A DNA stretch of 64,000 bases, taken from NCBI RefSeq assembly GCF_042666235.1, contig NZ_JBHTFQ010000001.1:248001-312000 (forward strand). The letters run 5' to 3'. Origin of the DNA: Halodurantibacterium daqingensis. Lineage in GTDB: Bacteria; Pseudomonadota; Alphaproteobacteria; Rhodobacterales; Rhodobacteraceae. Numbering within the stretch: position 1 is the first letter of the stretch; the number at the start of each line of letters is the position of its first letter. Below the pieces are notes generated by a model, which made no database searches, was not told where the DNA came from, and saw only the letters and a list, made by a program, of their open reading frames with translations. Shown in pieces: positions 44,301 to 53,596 of this stretch. The translations under genes and the position numbers were made by a program.

Positions 44301-45596
44301 TCAGCTTTCCCGGAACGCGCGATCGAAATAGTCGGTCAGCGGCTTGACAAGATAGGCCAGCGGCGTGCGTGCCTCGGTCTGGATGAAAGCCTCGACCGGC
44401 ATGCCGGGCAAGAGGGTCAACCCCTCGAGTTTCTCGAGCTCGCCGGGAAGAGGCGCGATCTCGACCCGGTAGAAGCTCGCTTGGCTACGTTCGTCGGTGA
44501 AGGCATCGGAGGATACCAGCACCACGCGGCCCAGAATGTCGGGGGTGGTGCGGGCGCTGAAGGTGGGAAAGACAAGGTGCGCTTCCTGCCCCACAAAGAC
44601 CTGATCGATTTCCAGCGGAGCCACCCGCACCGACACAACCAGCGGCCGGTCCTGCGGCACCAGGAACATCACCGGCTCGGCCGCGCGGATGACGGCGCGC
44701 GGCGTGGTGACCTGCAGCCCATGCACGATGCCCGCCACCGGGGCACGCAGTTCCAGAAGCTCCAGCCGTTCCTGCAGGGCGCGTCGCCGCTCGGCCAGCT
44801 CAAGCTCGCGGAAGCCCAGATCCCGCAGCTGGGTCAGGGCATCCTCTCGTCGCTGGCTGCGCAGCCGCAATGCTTCGATCTCGATCTCGGTGATGCGGGC
44901 TTCGGCTTCGGCCCGGGCGGCGGTCAGTTCGCCCAGGCTGCCGCGCAAGCCGGCCTCGTCGCGCTGAAGGGCCAGAACCCGGGCCGATTGCGTCAGCCCC
45001 CGGTCCAGCAGGCTTTGTTGCGAGACCAGTTCCCCCTGGATCAGGCCAAGCTGCGTCGCCAGGGCGTCAAGCTGGGCATCAAGCCCATCGATCTGGCTGC
45101 GGATCTGGCCGCTGCGCTTGGCGAATTGTTCAAGCTGCCGGTCAAGCGTTTCGCGTCGGGCATCGAACAGGCGCTGCTGTCCCTCCATCAGATCCTGAAC
45201 CTCGGGAAGCGCCGTGGCAGCACGCAGCAGGGGCGGGAAAACGATCTCGTTGCTTTCGTCCCGCTCCGCCTCAAGGCGTCCGCGGCGCGACAGGATCTCG
45301 TGGAACTGGCTTTCGACGATGGCGAATTCCGACCGCAGCAACGCCCCGTCCAGCCGGATGAGAGGATCGCCGGCAGCGACATGCGCGCCTTCGGTGACAA
45401 GAATCGCTGCAACCACCCCGCCATCAGGGTGCTGCACGACCTGGCGGTGGTGTTCGACCTCGATCTGGCCCGAGGCAATGACCGCGCCGGCGATCCGCGA
45501 CAGCACCGACCAGGCACCGAACCCGCCGACCAGAAGCACAAGTGCCACCATGCCCAGGACGACCGGACCCCGCACAGGCCATTTGCGCGGGTTCAT
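44301..45596 (-). CDS. Type I secretion membrane-fusion protein (HlyD/PrtE)
   Basis: 431 aa. One N-terminal transmembrane helix (GPVVLGMVALVLLVGGFGAWS), a lipoyl/barrel segment (QVVQHPDGGVVAAILVTEGAHV), a long coiled coil (residues about 90-290) and the C-terminal DIMAVNPADQ-like region (GLTLLPGMPVEAFIQTEARTPLAYLVKPL), which is characteristic of PrtE/HlyD partners. It bridges the ABC transporter to a TolC-type outer-membrane channel. It overlaps the ABC gene by ATGA. Confidence 0.94.
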   Translation of the reverse strand: MNPRKWPVRGPVVLGMVALVLLVGGFGAWSVLSRIAGAVIASGQIEVEHHRQVVQHPDGGVVAAILVTEGAHVAAGDPLIRLDGALLRSEFAIVESQFHEILSRRGRLEAERDESNEIVFPPLLRAATALPEVQDLMEGQQRLFDARRETLDRQLEQFAKRSGQIRSQIDGLDAQLDALATQLGLIQGELVSQQSLLDRGLTQSARVLALQRDEAGLRGSLGELTAARAEAEARITEIEIEALRLRSQRREDALTQLRDLGFRELELAERRRALQERLELLELRAPVAGIVHGLQVTTPRAVIRAAEPVMFLVPQDRPLVVSVRVAPLEIDQVFVGQEAHLVFPTFSARTTPDILGRVVLVSSDAFTDERSQASFYRVEIAPLPGELEKLEGLTLLPGMPVEAFIQTEARTPLAYLVKPLTDYFDRAFRES

Positions 45597-47329
45597 GTCA
45601 CACCCCCCGGCCCGGCGCTTCGCAGGATGTCGGTATGGTTGCGCACCATGTCGCGCAGCACCTGATCGCGCGGTCCGAAGGCGCGGCGGGATCCACCCTC
45701 AAGCACCAGAAGAAGATCGCATTCCTGAATGGCGGCTGGCCTGTGGGCCATGATCAGGACCGAACATCCCTGCGCCTTGGCCGCGCGGATTGCCGCATTC
45801 AAGGCCGCTGACCCATCATTGTCGAGATTCGAGTTGGGTTCGTCCAGAATGAGCAGAACAGGATCGCCGAACATGGCGCGGGCCAGACCGATCCGCTGGA
45901 TCTGCCCCCCTGACAACCGGCTGCCGCTGGCGGTGACGTAGGTGTCATAGCCCTCGGGCAATGACAGGATCATGTCATGCGCGGCAGCCTTGCGGGCGGC
46001 AGCAACCACCTGCGCGGCATCCGGGTTCGGGGCAAGGCGGGCGATGTTCTCGGCGATGGTGCCATCGAAAAGCGTCACGCGCTGCGGAAGATAGCCGATG
46101 TGCTGACCCAGGACATCGGGATCGTATTGGTCAAGCGCCGCGCCATCCAGCCGCGCCCGCCCGCCAGCGGGCACCCAGAGCCCGGTCAGCGCGCGGGCGA
46201 GTGTGCTCTTGCCCGCACCCGAGGGACCGATGACGCCCACCGCCTGCCCCGGTTCGACCCGGAATGACACAAGGCGCAGCGCCGCCTGCTGTTCGCCAGG
46301 CGGGACCACCGTCAGGTGATGAACGTCAAGAACGGGCCTTGGCCGAGGAAGTGCCGTGCGCGGTGTCCCGGCAGGCATGGCCGCCAGCAGGCCGGACAAC
46401 CGGCGCCAGCCTTCCTGCGCCCGCTGAAAGACCTGCCACTGCGCCAGCGCCGATTCGACCGGCGCCAGCGCCCGGCCCATGAGGATCGAGGCGGCAATCA
46501 TGGCGCCGGGCGTCAATTCGCCCTGAAGCACCAGCCACGCCCCCAGGGCCAGCATCGCCGACTGCAGAAACAGGCGAAACGTGCGGATCGTCACGCTGAT
46601 TGCCGCGCCCCGGTCGCCGACCGCAACCGAAGCAGCGAGGGCCGCGCCTCGCGCATCCTGCCAACGATCAAAGGCACTGCCGCGCATGCCGAGGCTTTGA
46701 ACCGTGTCGGCTTCGGTCCGGATCTGGCTGGCGAAACGTTCGGCCAGCAGCCCGTTCTGCGCTGCCATGGCAGCGCCGCGCCGGGTCAGCCGCTGATTGA
46801 TCCACGTCAGGACGACAAGCAGCAGCCCGCCGCCAAGCGCAAGCACGCCCAGCATCGGGTGAAAGACAAAGATTGCCGCGGCGAACAGCGGCGCCCAGGG
46901 CATGTCCAGCAAGGCGATGAAGACCGGCGATGACAGAAAGCGCTGGATCGACTCAAGATCGGCCTGCGCGGCATTGGCCGCAGGGTCGTCGGGCACCGTT
47001 CCGCTGCGCCGCAGAGCTGCCGCGAAAACACGGCGGTCAAGTTGATCCTGAAACCTCGCGCCGACCCGGGACATGATCCGTCCACGCGCATAGTCCAGGA
47101 CCCCCATCATCAGAAACAGAAAGGCGACGAGGGCAAAAAGGGCGACCAGCGTCGCCTCGGAGCGGCTGACAAGAACCCGGTCATAAACCTGCAGCATGAA
47201 GATCGGGCCAGTCAGCATCAGGATGTTGACTGCCGCACTGAACAAAAAGACCGTTGCCAGCAAGCTGCGGCTGGCGTTGCGGACCTGCCGCAGTTCGTGG
47301 TCGCCGTTATGCGGTTCTTGTGCGGACAT
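45593..47329 (-). CDS. Type I secretion ABC transporter/permease (PrtD-type)
   Basis: 578 aa. A six-helix membrane domain (VFLFSAAVNILMLTGPIFML through about residue 320) and an ATPase domain with Walker A GPSGAGKST, signature LSGGQIQRIGLARAMFG and Walker B LLILDEPNSNLD. There is no N-terminal C39-like peptidase domain, so it is of the PrtD/protease-exporter type. ATG 47329 is chosen by family start; its ribosome-binding site is weak. It pairs with HlyD; no RTX substrate or TolC is nearby. Confidence 0.94.
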   Translation of the reverse strand: MSAQEPHNGDHELRQVRNASRSLLATVFLFSAAVNILMLTGPIFMLQVYDRVLVSRSEATLVALFALVAFLFLMMGVLDYARGRIMSRVGARFQDQLDRRVFAAALRRSGTVPDDPAANAAQADLESIQRFLSSPVFIALLDMPWAPLFAAAIFVFHPMLGVLALGGGLLLVVLTWINQRLTRRGAAMAAQNGLLAERFASQIRTEADTVQSLGMRGSAFDRWQDARGAALAASVAVGDRGAAISVTIRTFRLFLQSAMLALGAWLVLQGELTPGAMIAASILMGRALAPVESALAQWQVFQRAQEGWRRLSGLLAAMPAGTPRTALPRPRPVLDVHHLTVVPPGEQQAALRLVSFRVEPGQAVGVIGPSGAGKSTLARALTGLWVPAGGRARLDGAALDQYDPDVLGQHIGYLPQRVTLFDGTIAENIARLAPNPDAAQVVAAARKAAAHDMILSLPEGYDTYVTASGSRLSGGQIQRIGLARAMFGDPVLLILDEPNSNLDNDGSAALNAAIRAAKAQGCSVLIMAHRPAAIQECDLLLVLEGGSRRAFGPRDQVLRDMVRNHTDILRSAGPGGVT

Positions 47330-47504
47330 GTTTTCGGGCCCAAGTTGCGGCGATAGACGTGCAAAAGCGATGCCGGGATGCGGAAGGATGTCCGCAGTTA
47401 TGCGACAGTTTCCCTTGTTGCATTGCATAAAGTGGCGAATAAGTCGTTACGATCTTTTGGCGGTGTTGCTGCACAGTCGAGAGCGGGGACGCAAGGAGGC
47501 TTTG
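47330..47504. other. Divergent region between T1SS ABC gene and MlaC-like gene
   Basis: 175 bp that must hold both promoters. It is locally AT-richer around 47395-47455. I see no clear operator. AAGGAGG at 47493-47499 is the ribosome-binding site of the MlaC-like gene. Confidence 0.4.
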
Positions 47505-48089
47505 ATGGCACAGGCCCGAACCACCCGCCGCGCGGCGATGGCGGGGCTTGTCTCTGTCATGGCGATGCCGCGGCTCGGCGCTGCGCAGGGCACCGCGCCT
47601 GCCATGGCCTTCGGTGAACAGATCGTGGCGCGGCTTGATCGCGCGCTCGTGACAGGGGGAGGCGGGCTTCCCGCCGCGATGCGCAGCCATTTTGCCGAAG
47701 ATGCGGACGCGGCAGTCATTGCACAGTCGGTTCTGGGGGTTGTCGCGCAGACTGCCGAGCCGCAGCAACTGCGCAGATTTGCAAGCCTCTGGCTGGGGCA
47801 CATGTCGGCCACGGCGGCCGAACGGCTGATGCCGCTTGCGGGCGGCCGGGTGCGTCTTCAGGGTGTTCAGCCCGTCCGGCGCTTTCACGAGGTGACCGCC
47901 CTTGCCGAAGGGGCGGGGCTGCGGCTGACACTGCGGTGGCATGTCTCCGACCGCAGCGGGCGGATGCGTTTCTTCAACCTTCTGATGGGCCAGGTAAACC
48001 TCATCGCTCAGGGCCGGGAGGAGGTTGCGGCGCTTCTGGCGCAGGGTGGCGGCGATCTGGACACCCTGATCCGGCGCCTTGGCGGCTAG
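47505..48089 (+). CDS. Tat-exported MlaC/Tgt2-like protein
   Basis: 194 aa. The N-terminus MAQARTTRRAAMAGLVSVMA has a twin-arginine signal with cleavage near RLGAAQG. The mature part resembles the MlaC/ABC auxiliary family: a helical start (AFGEQIVARLDRAL), then LRRFASLWLGHMSATAAERL, a beta-rich middle (VRLQGVQPVRRFHEVTAL) and FNLLMGQVNLIAQGREEVAALL. MlaC proteins shuttle phospholipids in the periplasm, normally via Sec and beside mlaEFD. Here no mla genes are adjacent. AAGGAGG precedes the ATG. Confidence 0.75.
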   Translation: MAQARTTRRAAMAGLVSVMAMPRLGAAQGTAPAMAFGEQIVARLDRALVTGGGGLPAAMRSHFAEDADAAVIAQSVLGVVAQTAEPQQLRRFASLWLGHMSATAAERLMPLAGGRVRLQGVQPVRRFHEVTALAEGAGLRLTLRWHVSDRSGRMRFFNLLMGQVNLIAQGREEVAALLAQGGGDLDTLIRRLGG

Positions 48090-48103
48090 TGTTCTGAGCG
48101 GAG

Positions 48104-50284
48104 TCAGTTGCCCGGCATGAGCGGCCCGAGAACCTCGCGCAGGATCTGGTCGATCGGGTTTTCCGCCGGCTCGTTTCGCGGCGACTCGGCCGCGACCGCC
48201 CGCCCGGTGTGCTGGCGAACGACGGTTTCCAGCGGCACCGGCGGCGGCGGAACCTCAAGTGGCAGGGGTCTTGCGGGAAGTCCCTGGTGGACGCGCACCA
48301 TCACCTCACGCCAGATCTCGGCGGGCAGGCCCCCCCCGGTGACACCGTTCAGCGGCGTGTTGTCGTCATAGCCCATCCAGACCCCGGCGACATAATCCGC
48401 CGTGAATCCGATGAACCAGGCATCGCGGGCGGCCTGGGTCGTGCCGGTCTTGCCGGCGGCCTCGCGGTCGGGAAGCTTGGCGCGGGTGCCGGTGCCGGAT
48501 TCGATCACTTCGCGCATCATGAAGGTCGTCAGCGCCGCCGCCTGTTGCGAGATCACGCGATTCTGGATGCCGCCTTCCTGACCGATCAGCGGCTGGCTGT
48601 CCCCCACAAGCCGCAGGTCGACAAGCCCGTAGGGCCGTACCGCATTGCCGCCGTTCAGAATGCCGGCATAGGCGCCCGTCATCTCGACAAGCGTGGATTC
48701 CGACGTGCCAAGCGCAAGTGCCGGCCCCTGCGCGAGGGTGCTGTTGATCCCGAACTCGGCCGCGACGCGACGGATGTTGTCACGCCCCACGCTTTCCGAC
48801 ACCCGCACGGCGGGAATGTTGAGCGAATGCTTGAAGGCCTCGGTCAGCGTGACCTGACCGCGGAAGTCATTGGTATAGTTGCGCGGCGACCAGGGGCCCG
48901 AGCCGGGGATGTTCAGGGTCAGCGGCGAATCCTCGACCCAGTCGCTGGGATTGTAGCCCAGATCCATGGCTGCCGCGAAAACGAAGGGCTTGAAGCTGGA
49001 GCCGGTCTGTCTCAGGGCCTGGGTGGCGCGGTTGAAAGCGCCCGACACCTGCGTGCGCCGCCCGCCGACCATCGCCCGAACGGCGCCGTCGGCCGACATC
49101 ACGACGATGGCGGCCTGCGCCTCGGACCCTTCGCGCACCTTCGTTTCGAAGATATGCGCCAGCGCCGACTCGGCGGCGCGCTGGATTCGCTGATCGAGCG
49201 TCGTGCGGATGATGACGTCCTCGGTGGTTTCGCGCGTCAGGAAGGAGGGGCCCGACTCCATCACCCAATCGGCGAAATACCCGCCGGCCCGCGCCTCGGC
49301 AGCCTCGGACAGACGGGCCGGATTGCTGCGGGCTTCGGCAAGCTGGGCCTGGGTAAGGTACCGCTGTTCGGCCATGAGGCCGAGGATCACGTTGGCGCGC
49401 CCTTGCGCGCGTTCCAGGCTGCGGGTCGGCGCGTAATACGACGGCGCCACCAGAAGCCCGGCCAGCATGGCAGCCTCGGCCGGGTTCACCTGATTGGCGG
49501 ACTTGCCGAAATAGCGCTGCGCCGCTGCTTCGAACCCGCGCGCCCCGGCGCCCAGGTAGGCCCTGTTCAGATAGATGGTGAGGATCTCATCCTTGCTGTA
49601 CTTGGCTTCCATCGCCAGGGCATAGGGGACTTCCTTGATCTTGCGCCAGACCGAGGATCTGCGGCAGTCGGCCTCGTATTCCGCCTCTGTCTGCCCGCTG
49701 GTGCGATCGTAGGGCACGCCCAGACAGAGAAGCTTGGCCACCTGCTGTGTGATCGTTGATCCGCCATTGCCCGACAGAGGGCTGCGCCCCTCGCGCATGT
49801 TGATTCGGATCGCGCCGGCTATGCCGCGCGGGCTGACGCCGAAATGCTGGTAGAACCGGCGATCCTCGGTGGCGACGACGGCGTTCTTGAGATGGGGCGA
49901 GACGTTTTCAACCGTGATCTGACCGCCGAACGTCTCGCCGCGCCAGGCAAAGACCTGGCCTTCATTGTCAAGCAGGGTTACCGATCCGCGTGTGCGGCCA
50001 TCCAGCAGCGCGCCGACTGGCGGCAGGGTCGAATAATAGTAGAAGGTGCCCAGGCCAAGCAACAGCGCCACCACGGCAGCTGTCCGCCAGGCAACGCCCC
50101 AGACGATCCGGAACACAAGCCGGAAGATGCCCCCGACCAGACGGCTAAGCAGATTGCCACCCCGTGCCTTCCTGGCGGGGGTCTTGCGGGCTTGGGGCTT
50201 GCGCTGCTCGGGCCTTGCCGCCCGCGTCTGCGCACCATACCGCTTTTCCGCCACCAACGGCGGCTTCTTGCCCGACCCACTCAT
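48104..50284 (-). CDS. mrcA: Class A penicillin-binding protein 1A
   Basis: 726 aa bifunctional peptidoglycan synthase. A basic cytosolic N-terminus and one membrane helix (TAAVVALLLGLGTFYYYS) precede the glycosyltransferase domain (VVATEDRRFYQHFGVSPRG and GNGGSTITQQVAKLL). The transpeptidase domain has the SxxK motif in TGSSFKPFVFAAAM, SLN in HSLNIPAVRVSESV and KTGTTQ. It builds and cross-links peptidoglycan. Divergent from glnK and convergent with the MlaC-like gene. Confidence 0.93.
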   Translation of the reverse strand: MSGSGKKPPLVAEKRYGAQTRAARPEQRKPQARKTPARKARGGNLLSRLVGGIFRLVFRIVWGVAWRTAAVVALLLGLGTFYYYSTLPPVGALLDGRTRGSVTLLDNEGQVFAWRGETFGGQITVENVSPHLKNAVVATEDRRFYQHFGVSPRGIAGAIRINMREGRSPLSGNGGSTITQQVAKLLCLGVPYDRTSGQTEAEYEADCRRSSVWRKIKEVPYALAMEAKYSKDEILTIYLNRAYLGAGARGFEAAAQRYFGKSANQVNPAEAAMLAGLLVAPSYYAPTRSLERAQGRANVILGLMAEQRYLTQAQLAEARSNPARLSEAAEARAGGYFADWVMESGPSFLTRETTEDVIIRTTLDQRIQRAAESALAHIFETKVREGSEAQAAIVVMSADGAVRAMVGGRRTQVSGAFNRATQALRQTGSSFKPFVFAAAMDLGYNPSDWVEDSPLTLNIPGSGPWSPRNYTNDFRGQVTLTEAFKHSLNIPAVRVSESVGRDNIRRVAAEFGINSTLAQGPALALGTSESTLVEMTGAYAGILNGGNAVRPYGLVDLRLVGDSQPLIGQEGGIQNRVISQQAAALTTFMMREVIESGTGTRAKLPDREAAGKTGTTQAARDAWFIGFTADYVAGVWMGYDDNTPLNGVTGGGLPAEIWREVMVRVHQGLPARPLPLEVPPPPVPLETVVRQHTGRAVAAESPRNEPAENPIDQILREVLGPLMPGN

Positions 50285-50535
50285 CTCTCTGCCCGCATTT
50301 CCTGCTTTGCGCCAGCTTACCCGCTGCGGCGCAAAATGTGGAGCAACTTGGCTTCACGATTCGGTTTTATGTGTGCCTATAAAAAAAGCAATAGTAGTTG
50401 TTTGTGCAAAAATTGTGCAAAAACCCGGTTTTCAGGCAGTCTCATCCCCCTGCGCTTTCTTGTGTGATGACCGGCTCCGGCGCCTTCTGGCCGTGTGGCG
50501 TCAGCCGCAGGGCACCTGAGAGGAAGGGTAACGAC
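50285..50535. other. Divergent region between mrcA and glnK
   Basis: 251 bp. The centre (about 50365-50425) is AT-rich for this genome, with AAAAAAA at 50381-50387 and a tandem 11-bp repeat. I looked for a sigma54 GG-N10-GC promoter before glnK and found no convincing one. AGGAAGGG at 50521-50528 serves glnK translation. Confidence 0.5.
50402..50423. repeat. Tandem 11-bp direct repeat upstream of glnK
   Basis: TTGTGCAAAAA occurs twice in perfect tandem (50402-50412 and 50413-50423), one helical turn apart. It lies 113 bp upstream of the glnK start. A related TGTGC occurs at 50372-50376. Such phased repeats are typical of activator sites; NtrC is an obvious candidate but the match to its consensus is poor. 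Confidence 0.6.
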
Positions 50536-50874
50536 GTGAAACTCATCATTGCAGCAATCAAGCCGTTCAAGCTCGAGGAGGTCCGCGAGGCGCTGACCGC
50601 CATTGGCGTGCGCGGCATGATGGTCACCGAGATCAAGGGCTTCGGGTCGCAGTCCGGTCACACCGAGATTTATCGCGGCGCCGAGTATGCCGTGAACTTC
50701 GTCCCCAAGGTCAAGCTCGAGATCGCAGTGAGCTCGGCCATGGCCGACCAGGTTGTCGATACCATCCAGAAGACAGCCAGAACCGACAAGATCGGCGACG
50801 GAAAGATCTTCGTTCTTGACCTGCAGCAGGCAGTGCGGGTGCGGACCGGCGAAATCAACGACGACGCGCTTTGA
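50536..50874 (+). CDS. glnK: PII nitrogen regulatory protein GlnK
   Basis: 112 aa, the usual PII length. MKLIIAAIKPFKLEEVREAL at the N-terminus, T-loop GHTEIYRGAEYAVNF with the uridylylation Tyr at residue 51, and C-terminal GDGKIFVLDLQQAVRVRTGE. It is trimeric, senses 2-oxoglutarate and ATP/ADP, and blocks AmtB when nitrogen is plentiful. GTG 50536 is the start, with AGGAAGGG upstream. It is called GlnK rather than GlnB because amtB follows 31 bp later. Confidence 0.97.
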   Translation: MKLIIAAIKPFKLEEVREALTAIGVRGMMVTEIKGFGSQSGHTEIYRGAEYAVNFVPKVKLEIAVSSAMADQVVDTIQKTARTDKIGDGKIFVLDLQQAVRVRTGEINDDAL

Positions 50875-50905
50875 CGCGACCGCATCGAGGAGAGGGACCT
50901 TGACG

Positions 50906-52270
50906 ATGAAACTGACGAAATACCTGATGACGGGCGCCCTGCTGGCTGCAGTTCCGGCGCTGGGGCTGGCCCAGGAGGCCACCGAAGCGGCCGAGGCGGC
51001 CGAAGACATCGGCGCGGCGGGCCTGGCCGCGCTGAACACCGAGATGGTGTTCATCTTCAACAGCCTGCTGTTCCTGATTGGCGGGCTGCTGGTGTTCTGG
51101 ATGGCGGCCGGCTTTGCGATGCTCGAAGCCGGGCTCGTCCGCTCCAAGAACGTGACGATGCAGCTGACGAAGAACGTGGCGCTGTTCTCGCTTGCCGCCT
51201 TCTTCTATTATCTGATTGGCTTCAACCTGATGTATCCGGGCGACGCCTGGATGATGGAGGGCTGGATCGGCGCGCTGGGCACCACGGTGCTGGAAGCGGT
51301 GGGCATTGGCGCTGATGAGGCTGTGGATGTCGAATATGCCTCGGTCGGGTCCGATTTCTTCTTCCAGCTGATGTTCTGCGCTACCACCGCCTCGATCGTG
51401 TCGGGAACGCTGGCCGAGCGGATCAAGCTCAATCCCTTCCTGGTATTCGTGGTGATCCTGACCGCGCTGATCTATCCCATCCAGGCATCCTGGACCTGGG
51501 GTGGCGGCTGGCTTGATGCGGCAGGCTTCTCGGATTTCGCGGGTTCGACCATTGTGCATTCGGTCGGCGGCTGGGCCGCGCTGACCGGGGCGCTGATCCT
51601 TGGGCCGCGGGTTGGCCGCTATCGTGACGGGCGCACCATCCCGATGCCCGGGTCGAACCTCGCGCTGGCGACGCTGGGGATGTTCATCCTCTGGATGGGC
51701 TGGTTCGGGTTCAACGGCGCGTCGCAGCTTGCCATGGGCACGATCGGCGATGTTGCAGATGTGTCGCGTATCTTTGCCAATACCAATGCCGCTGCAGCCG
51801 GCGGGGCGATCGCCGCGATGCTCCTGACGATGCTGCTCTACAAGAAGCCCGACCTGACCATGATCCTCAACGGTGCGCTTGCCGGCCTGGTGTCGATCAC
51901 GGCGGAACCGCTGACGCCCGGCCTTGGCCTTTCCACCTTCATCGGTGCGATCGGCGGCGTGGTCGTGGTTCTGGCGGTGCCGATGCTGGACAAGCTGAAG
52001 ATCGACGATGTGGTCGGCGCGATCCCCGTGCACCTGATCGCGGGCATCTGGGGGACGCTGGCGGTGGTTCTCTCGAACGGCGACGCATCGCTTGGCGGAC
52101 AGCTGACCGGAATCATCGCGACGGGTATCTTCGTGGTCATCACCTCGGGCATCGTCTGGTTCGTGCTGAAGGCCGTGGTCGGACTGCGGGTGGACCGGGA
52201 AACCGAGATCAACGGCCTCGACATGGCCGAACTGGGGATGGAGGCCTATCCCGACTTTACCAAGGGCTGA
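50906..52270 (+). CDS. amtB: Ammonium transporter AmtB
   Basis: 454 aa with a cleavable signal peptide (MKLTKYLMTGALLAAVPALG) and eleven transmembrane helices. The pore histidines are in TIVHSVGGW and IPVHLIAGIWG. AAGFAMLEAGLVRSKN and WFGFNGAS are family-conserved. The C-terminal cytosolic tail (VGLRVDRETEINGLDMAELG) interacts with GlnK in the family. It imports ammonium. GAGAGGGA precedes ATG 50906. It ends before a clear terminator. Confidence 0.97.
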   Translation: MKLTKYLMTGALLAAVPALGLAQEATEAAEAAEDIGAAGLAALNTEMVFIFNSLLFLIGGLLVFWMAAGFAMLEAGLVRSKNVTMQLTKNVALFSLAAFFYYLIGFNLMYPGDAWMMEGWIGALGTTVLEAVGIGADEAVDVEYASVGSDFFFQLMFCATTASIVSGTLAERIKLNPFLVFVVILTALIYPIQASWTWGGGWLDAAGFSDFAGSTIVHSVGGWAALTGALILGPRVGRYRDGRTIPMPGSNLALATLGMFILWMGWFGFNGASQLAMGTIGDVADVSRIFANTNAAAAGGAIAAMLLTMLLYKKPDLTMILNGALAGLVSITAEPLTPGLGLSTFIGAIGGVVVVLAVPMLDKLKIDDVVGAIPVHLIAGIWGTLAVVLSNGDASLGGQLTGIIATGIFVVITSGIVWFVLKAVVGLRVDRETEINGLDMAELGMEAYPDFTKG

Positions 52271-52296
52271 CCAACCTTCCTGTCAGCCTGAAGACT

Positions 52297-52325
52297 GGCC
52301 CGGTTCGCGGAACCGGGCCTTTTTC
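52297..52325 (+). terminator. Intrinsic terminator of glnK-amtB
   Basis: GGCCCGGTT (52297-52305) pairs with AACCGGGCC (52311-52319) around CGCGG, followed by TTTTT. It lies 27 bp after the amtB stop. Confidence 0.92.
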
Positions 52326-52411
52326 GTGTCGCTTCCGGCCACCCCCGCCTTTGGGCGCGCACATGCGCGGACAGGAGGCGGCTGTGCGGCGGTGCGGCCC
52401 GTCGTTCGCTG

Positions 52412-53593
52412 TCAGAGAACCTTTGCCACCGCCTCGGCGACGACCGGTATGGTCGCTTCGGTCAGGCCGGCGATGTTGAGGCGGCTGTCGTCCACAAGAT
52501 AGATCCCGTGATCGTCGCGCAGGCGCGCAACCTGTCCCGGCGTAAGGCCGAGCAGCGAGAACATGCCCTGATGTGCGGCCAGGAACCCGAAACGATCAGA
52601 GCGCGTGGCATCGCGCAGCGCATCTGCCAGTGCACGTCGGTTGGCCTCCATGGCAAGGCGCATCGCCTCAAGCTCGGTCTTCCAGCTGTCGCACAGGGCG
52701 GCGTCGTCAAGAATGGTTTGCACGACACGCGCGCCATGATCGGGGGGGAAGGCAAAGTTCTGACGGTTCAGCCAGGCCAGCGTCCCCTGTACCGTGTCGC
52801 GTGCGGTCGCATCGGCACACAGTGCCATCGCCATGCCGACCCGATCCCGGTAAAGCCCGAAGTTCTTCGAACAGCTTGCTGCCACAAGCACTTCGGGCAG
52901 GCGTGCGGCAAGGATCCGCAACCCGGCTGCATCCTGGTCAAGCCCCGCGCCGAAGCCCTGATAGGCCATGTCCACGAAAGGAACCGCGCCGCGTTCTGCC
53001 AGAACTGATGCCAGGGCTTCCCATTCCGTGCGGGCAAGGTCTGCCCCGGCGGGATTGTGGCAGCAGCCATGCAGAAGCACGACATCGCCGGGTTGCAGCG
53101 CGCCCAGGTCGGCCAGCATGCCCTTGCGATCAACGGCCCCCGTTGCGGGATCGTAATAACGGTAGTCCCGCCGTTGCAGCCCAACAGTGTCGATGAGCGC
53201 GGGATGGTTGGGCCAGGTCGGCGCACTGATCCAGACCGTGCAGCCGGGCCGCGCAAGGCGGACAAGCTCAAGCACCTGACGCACCGCGCCTGTCCCGCCT
53301 GGGGTGCCCACGGCGGCAATGCGGCCCGCATCGGCATCCGGCCCCAGCAGCAGGCCGCACATGGCGTTCAGAAAGGCAGGATCGCCGGCAAGGCCGATGT
53401 AGGATTTGCTGTCCTGCGTCTCGACAAGGCGGCGCTCGGCATCCTTGACGGCAGCCATGACCGGGGTCTGGCCGGCGGCGTTCTTCCAGACGCCCACGCC
53501 AAGATCGATCTTGCCCATACGCGCGTCGTCGCAGAACATCTGCATCAGGCGGATGATCTTGTCGGGGGTCTGGGGCGTCAGCGTCTCGAACAT
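52412..53593 (-). CDS. Aromatic amino acid aminotransferase (TyrB/AspC fold I)
   Basis: 393 aa class I aminotransferase of the aspartate/aromatic Ialpha group. The PLP lysine is in AASCSKNFGLYRDRVG near residue 245. Also visible are the N-terminal KIDLGVGVWKNAAGQTPVM, the HGCCHNPAGADL segment near 178 and FVDMAYQGFGAGLD. It transaminates aromatic amino acids and probably aspartate with 2-oxoglutarate. It lies on the minus strand with sseA directly upstream (gap three bases). Confidence 0.92.
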   Translation of the reverse strand: MFETLTPQTPDKIIRLMQMFCDDARMGKIDLGVGVWKNAAGQTPVMAAVKDAERRLVETQDSKSYIGLAGDPAFLNAMCGLLLGPDADAGRIAAVGTPGGTGAVRQVLELVRLARPGCTVWISAPTWPNHPALIDTVGLQRRDYRYYDPATGAVDRKGMLADLGALQPGDVVLLHGCCHNPAGADLARTEWEALASVLAERGAVPFVDMAYQGFGAGLDQDAAGLRILAARLPEVLVAASCSKNFGLYRDRVGMAMALCADATARDTVQGTLAWLNRQNFAFPPDHGARVVQTILDDAALCDSWKTELEAMRLAMEANRRALADALRDATRSDRFGFLAAHQGMFSLLGLTPGQVARLRDDHGIYLVDDSRLNIAGLTEATIPVVAEAVAKVL

Positions 53594-53596
53594 TGT

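Noticed and set aside
50424..50535. Sigma54 (-24/-12) promoter for glnK
   Set aside because: I looked for GG-N10-GC with a TTGCA-like downstream half in this stretch and found no acceptable match.
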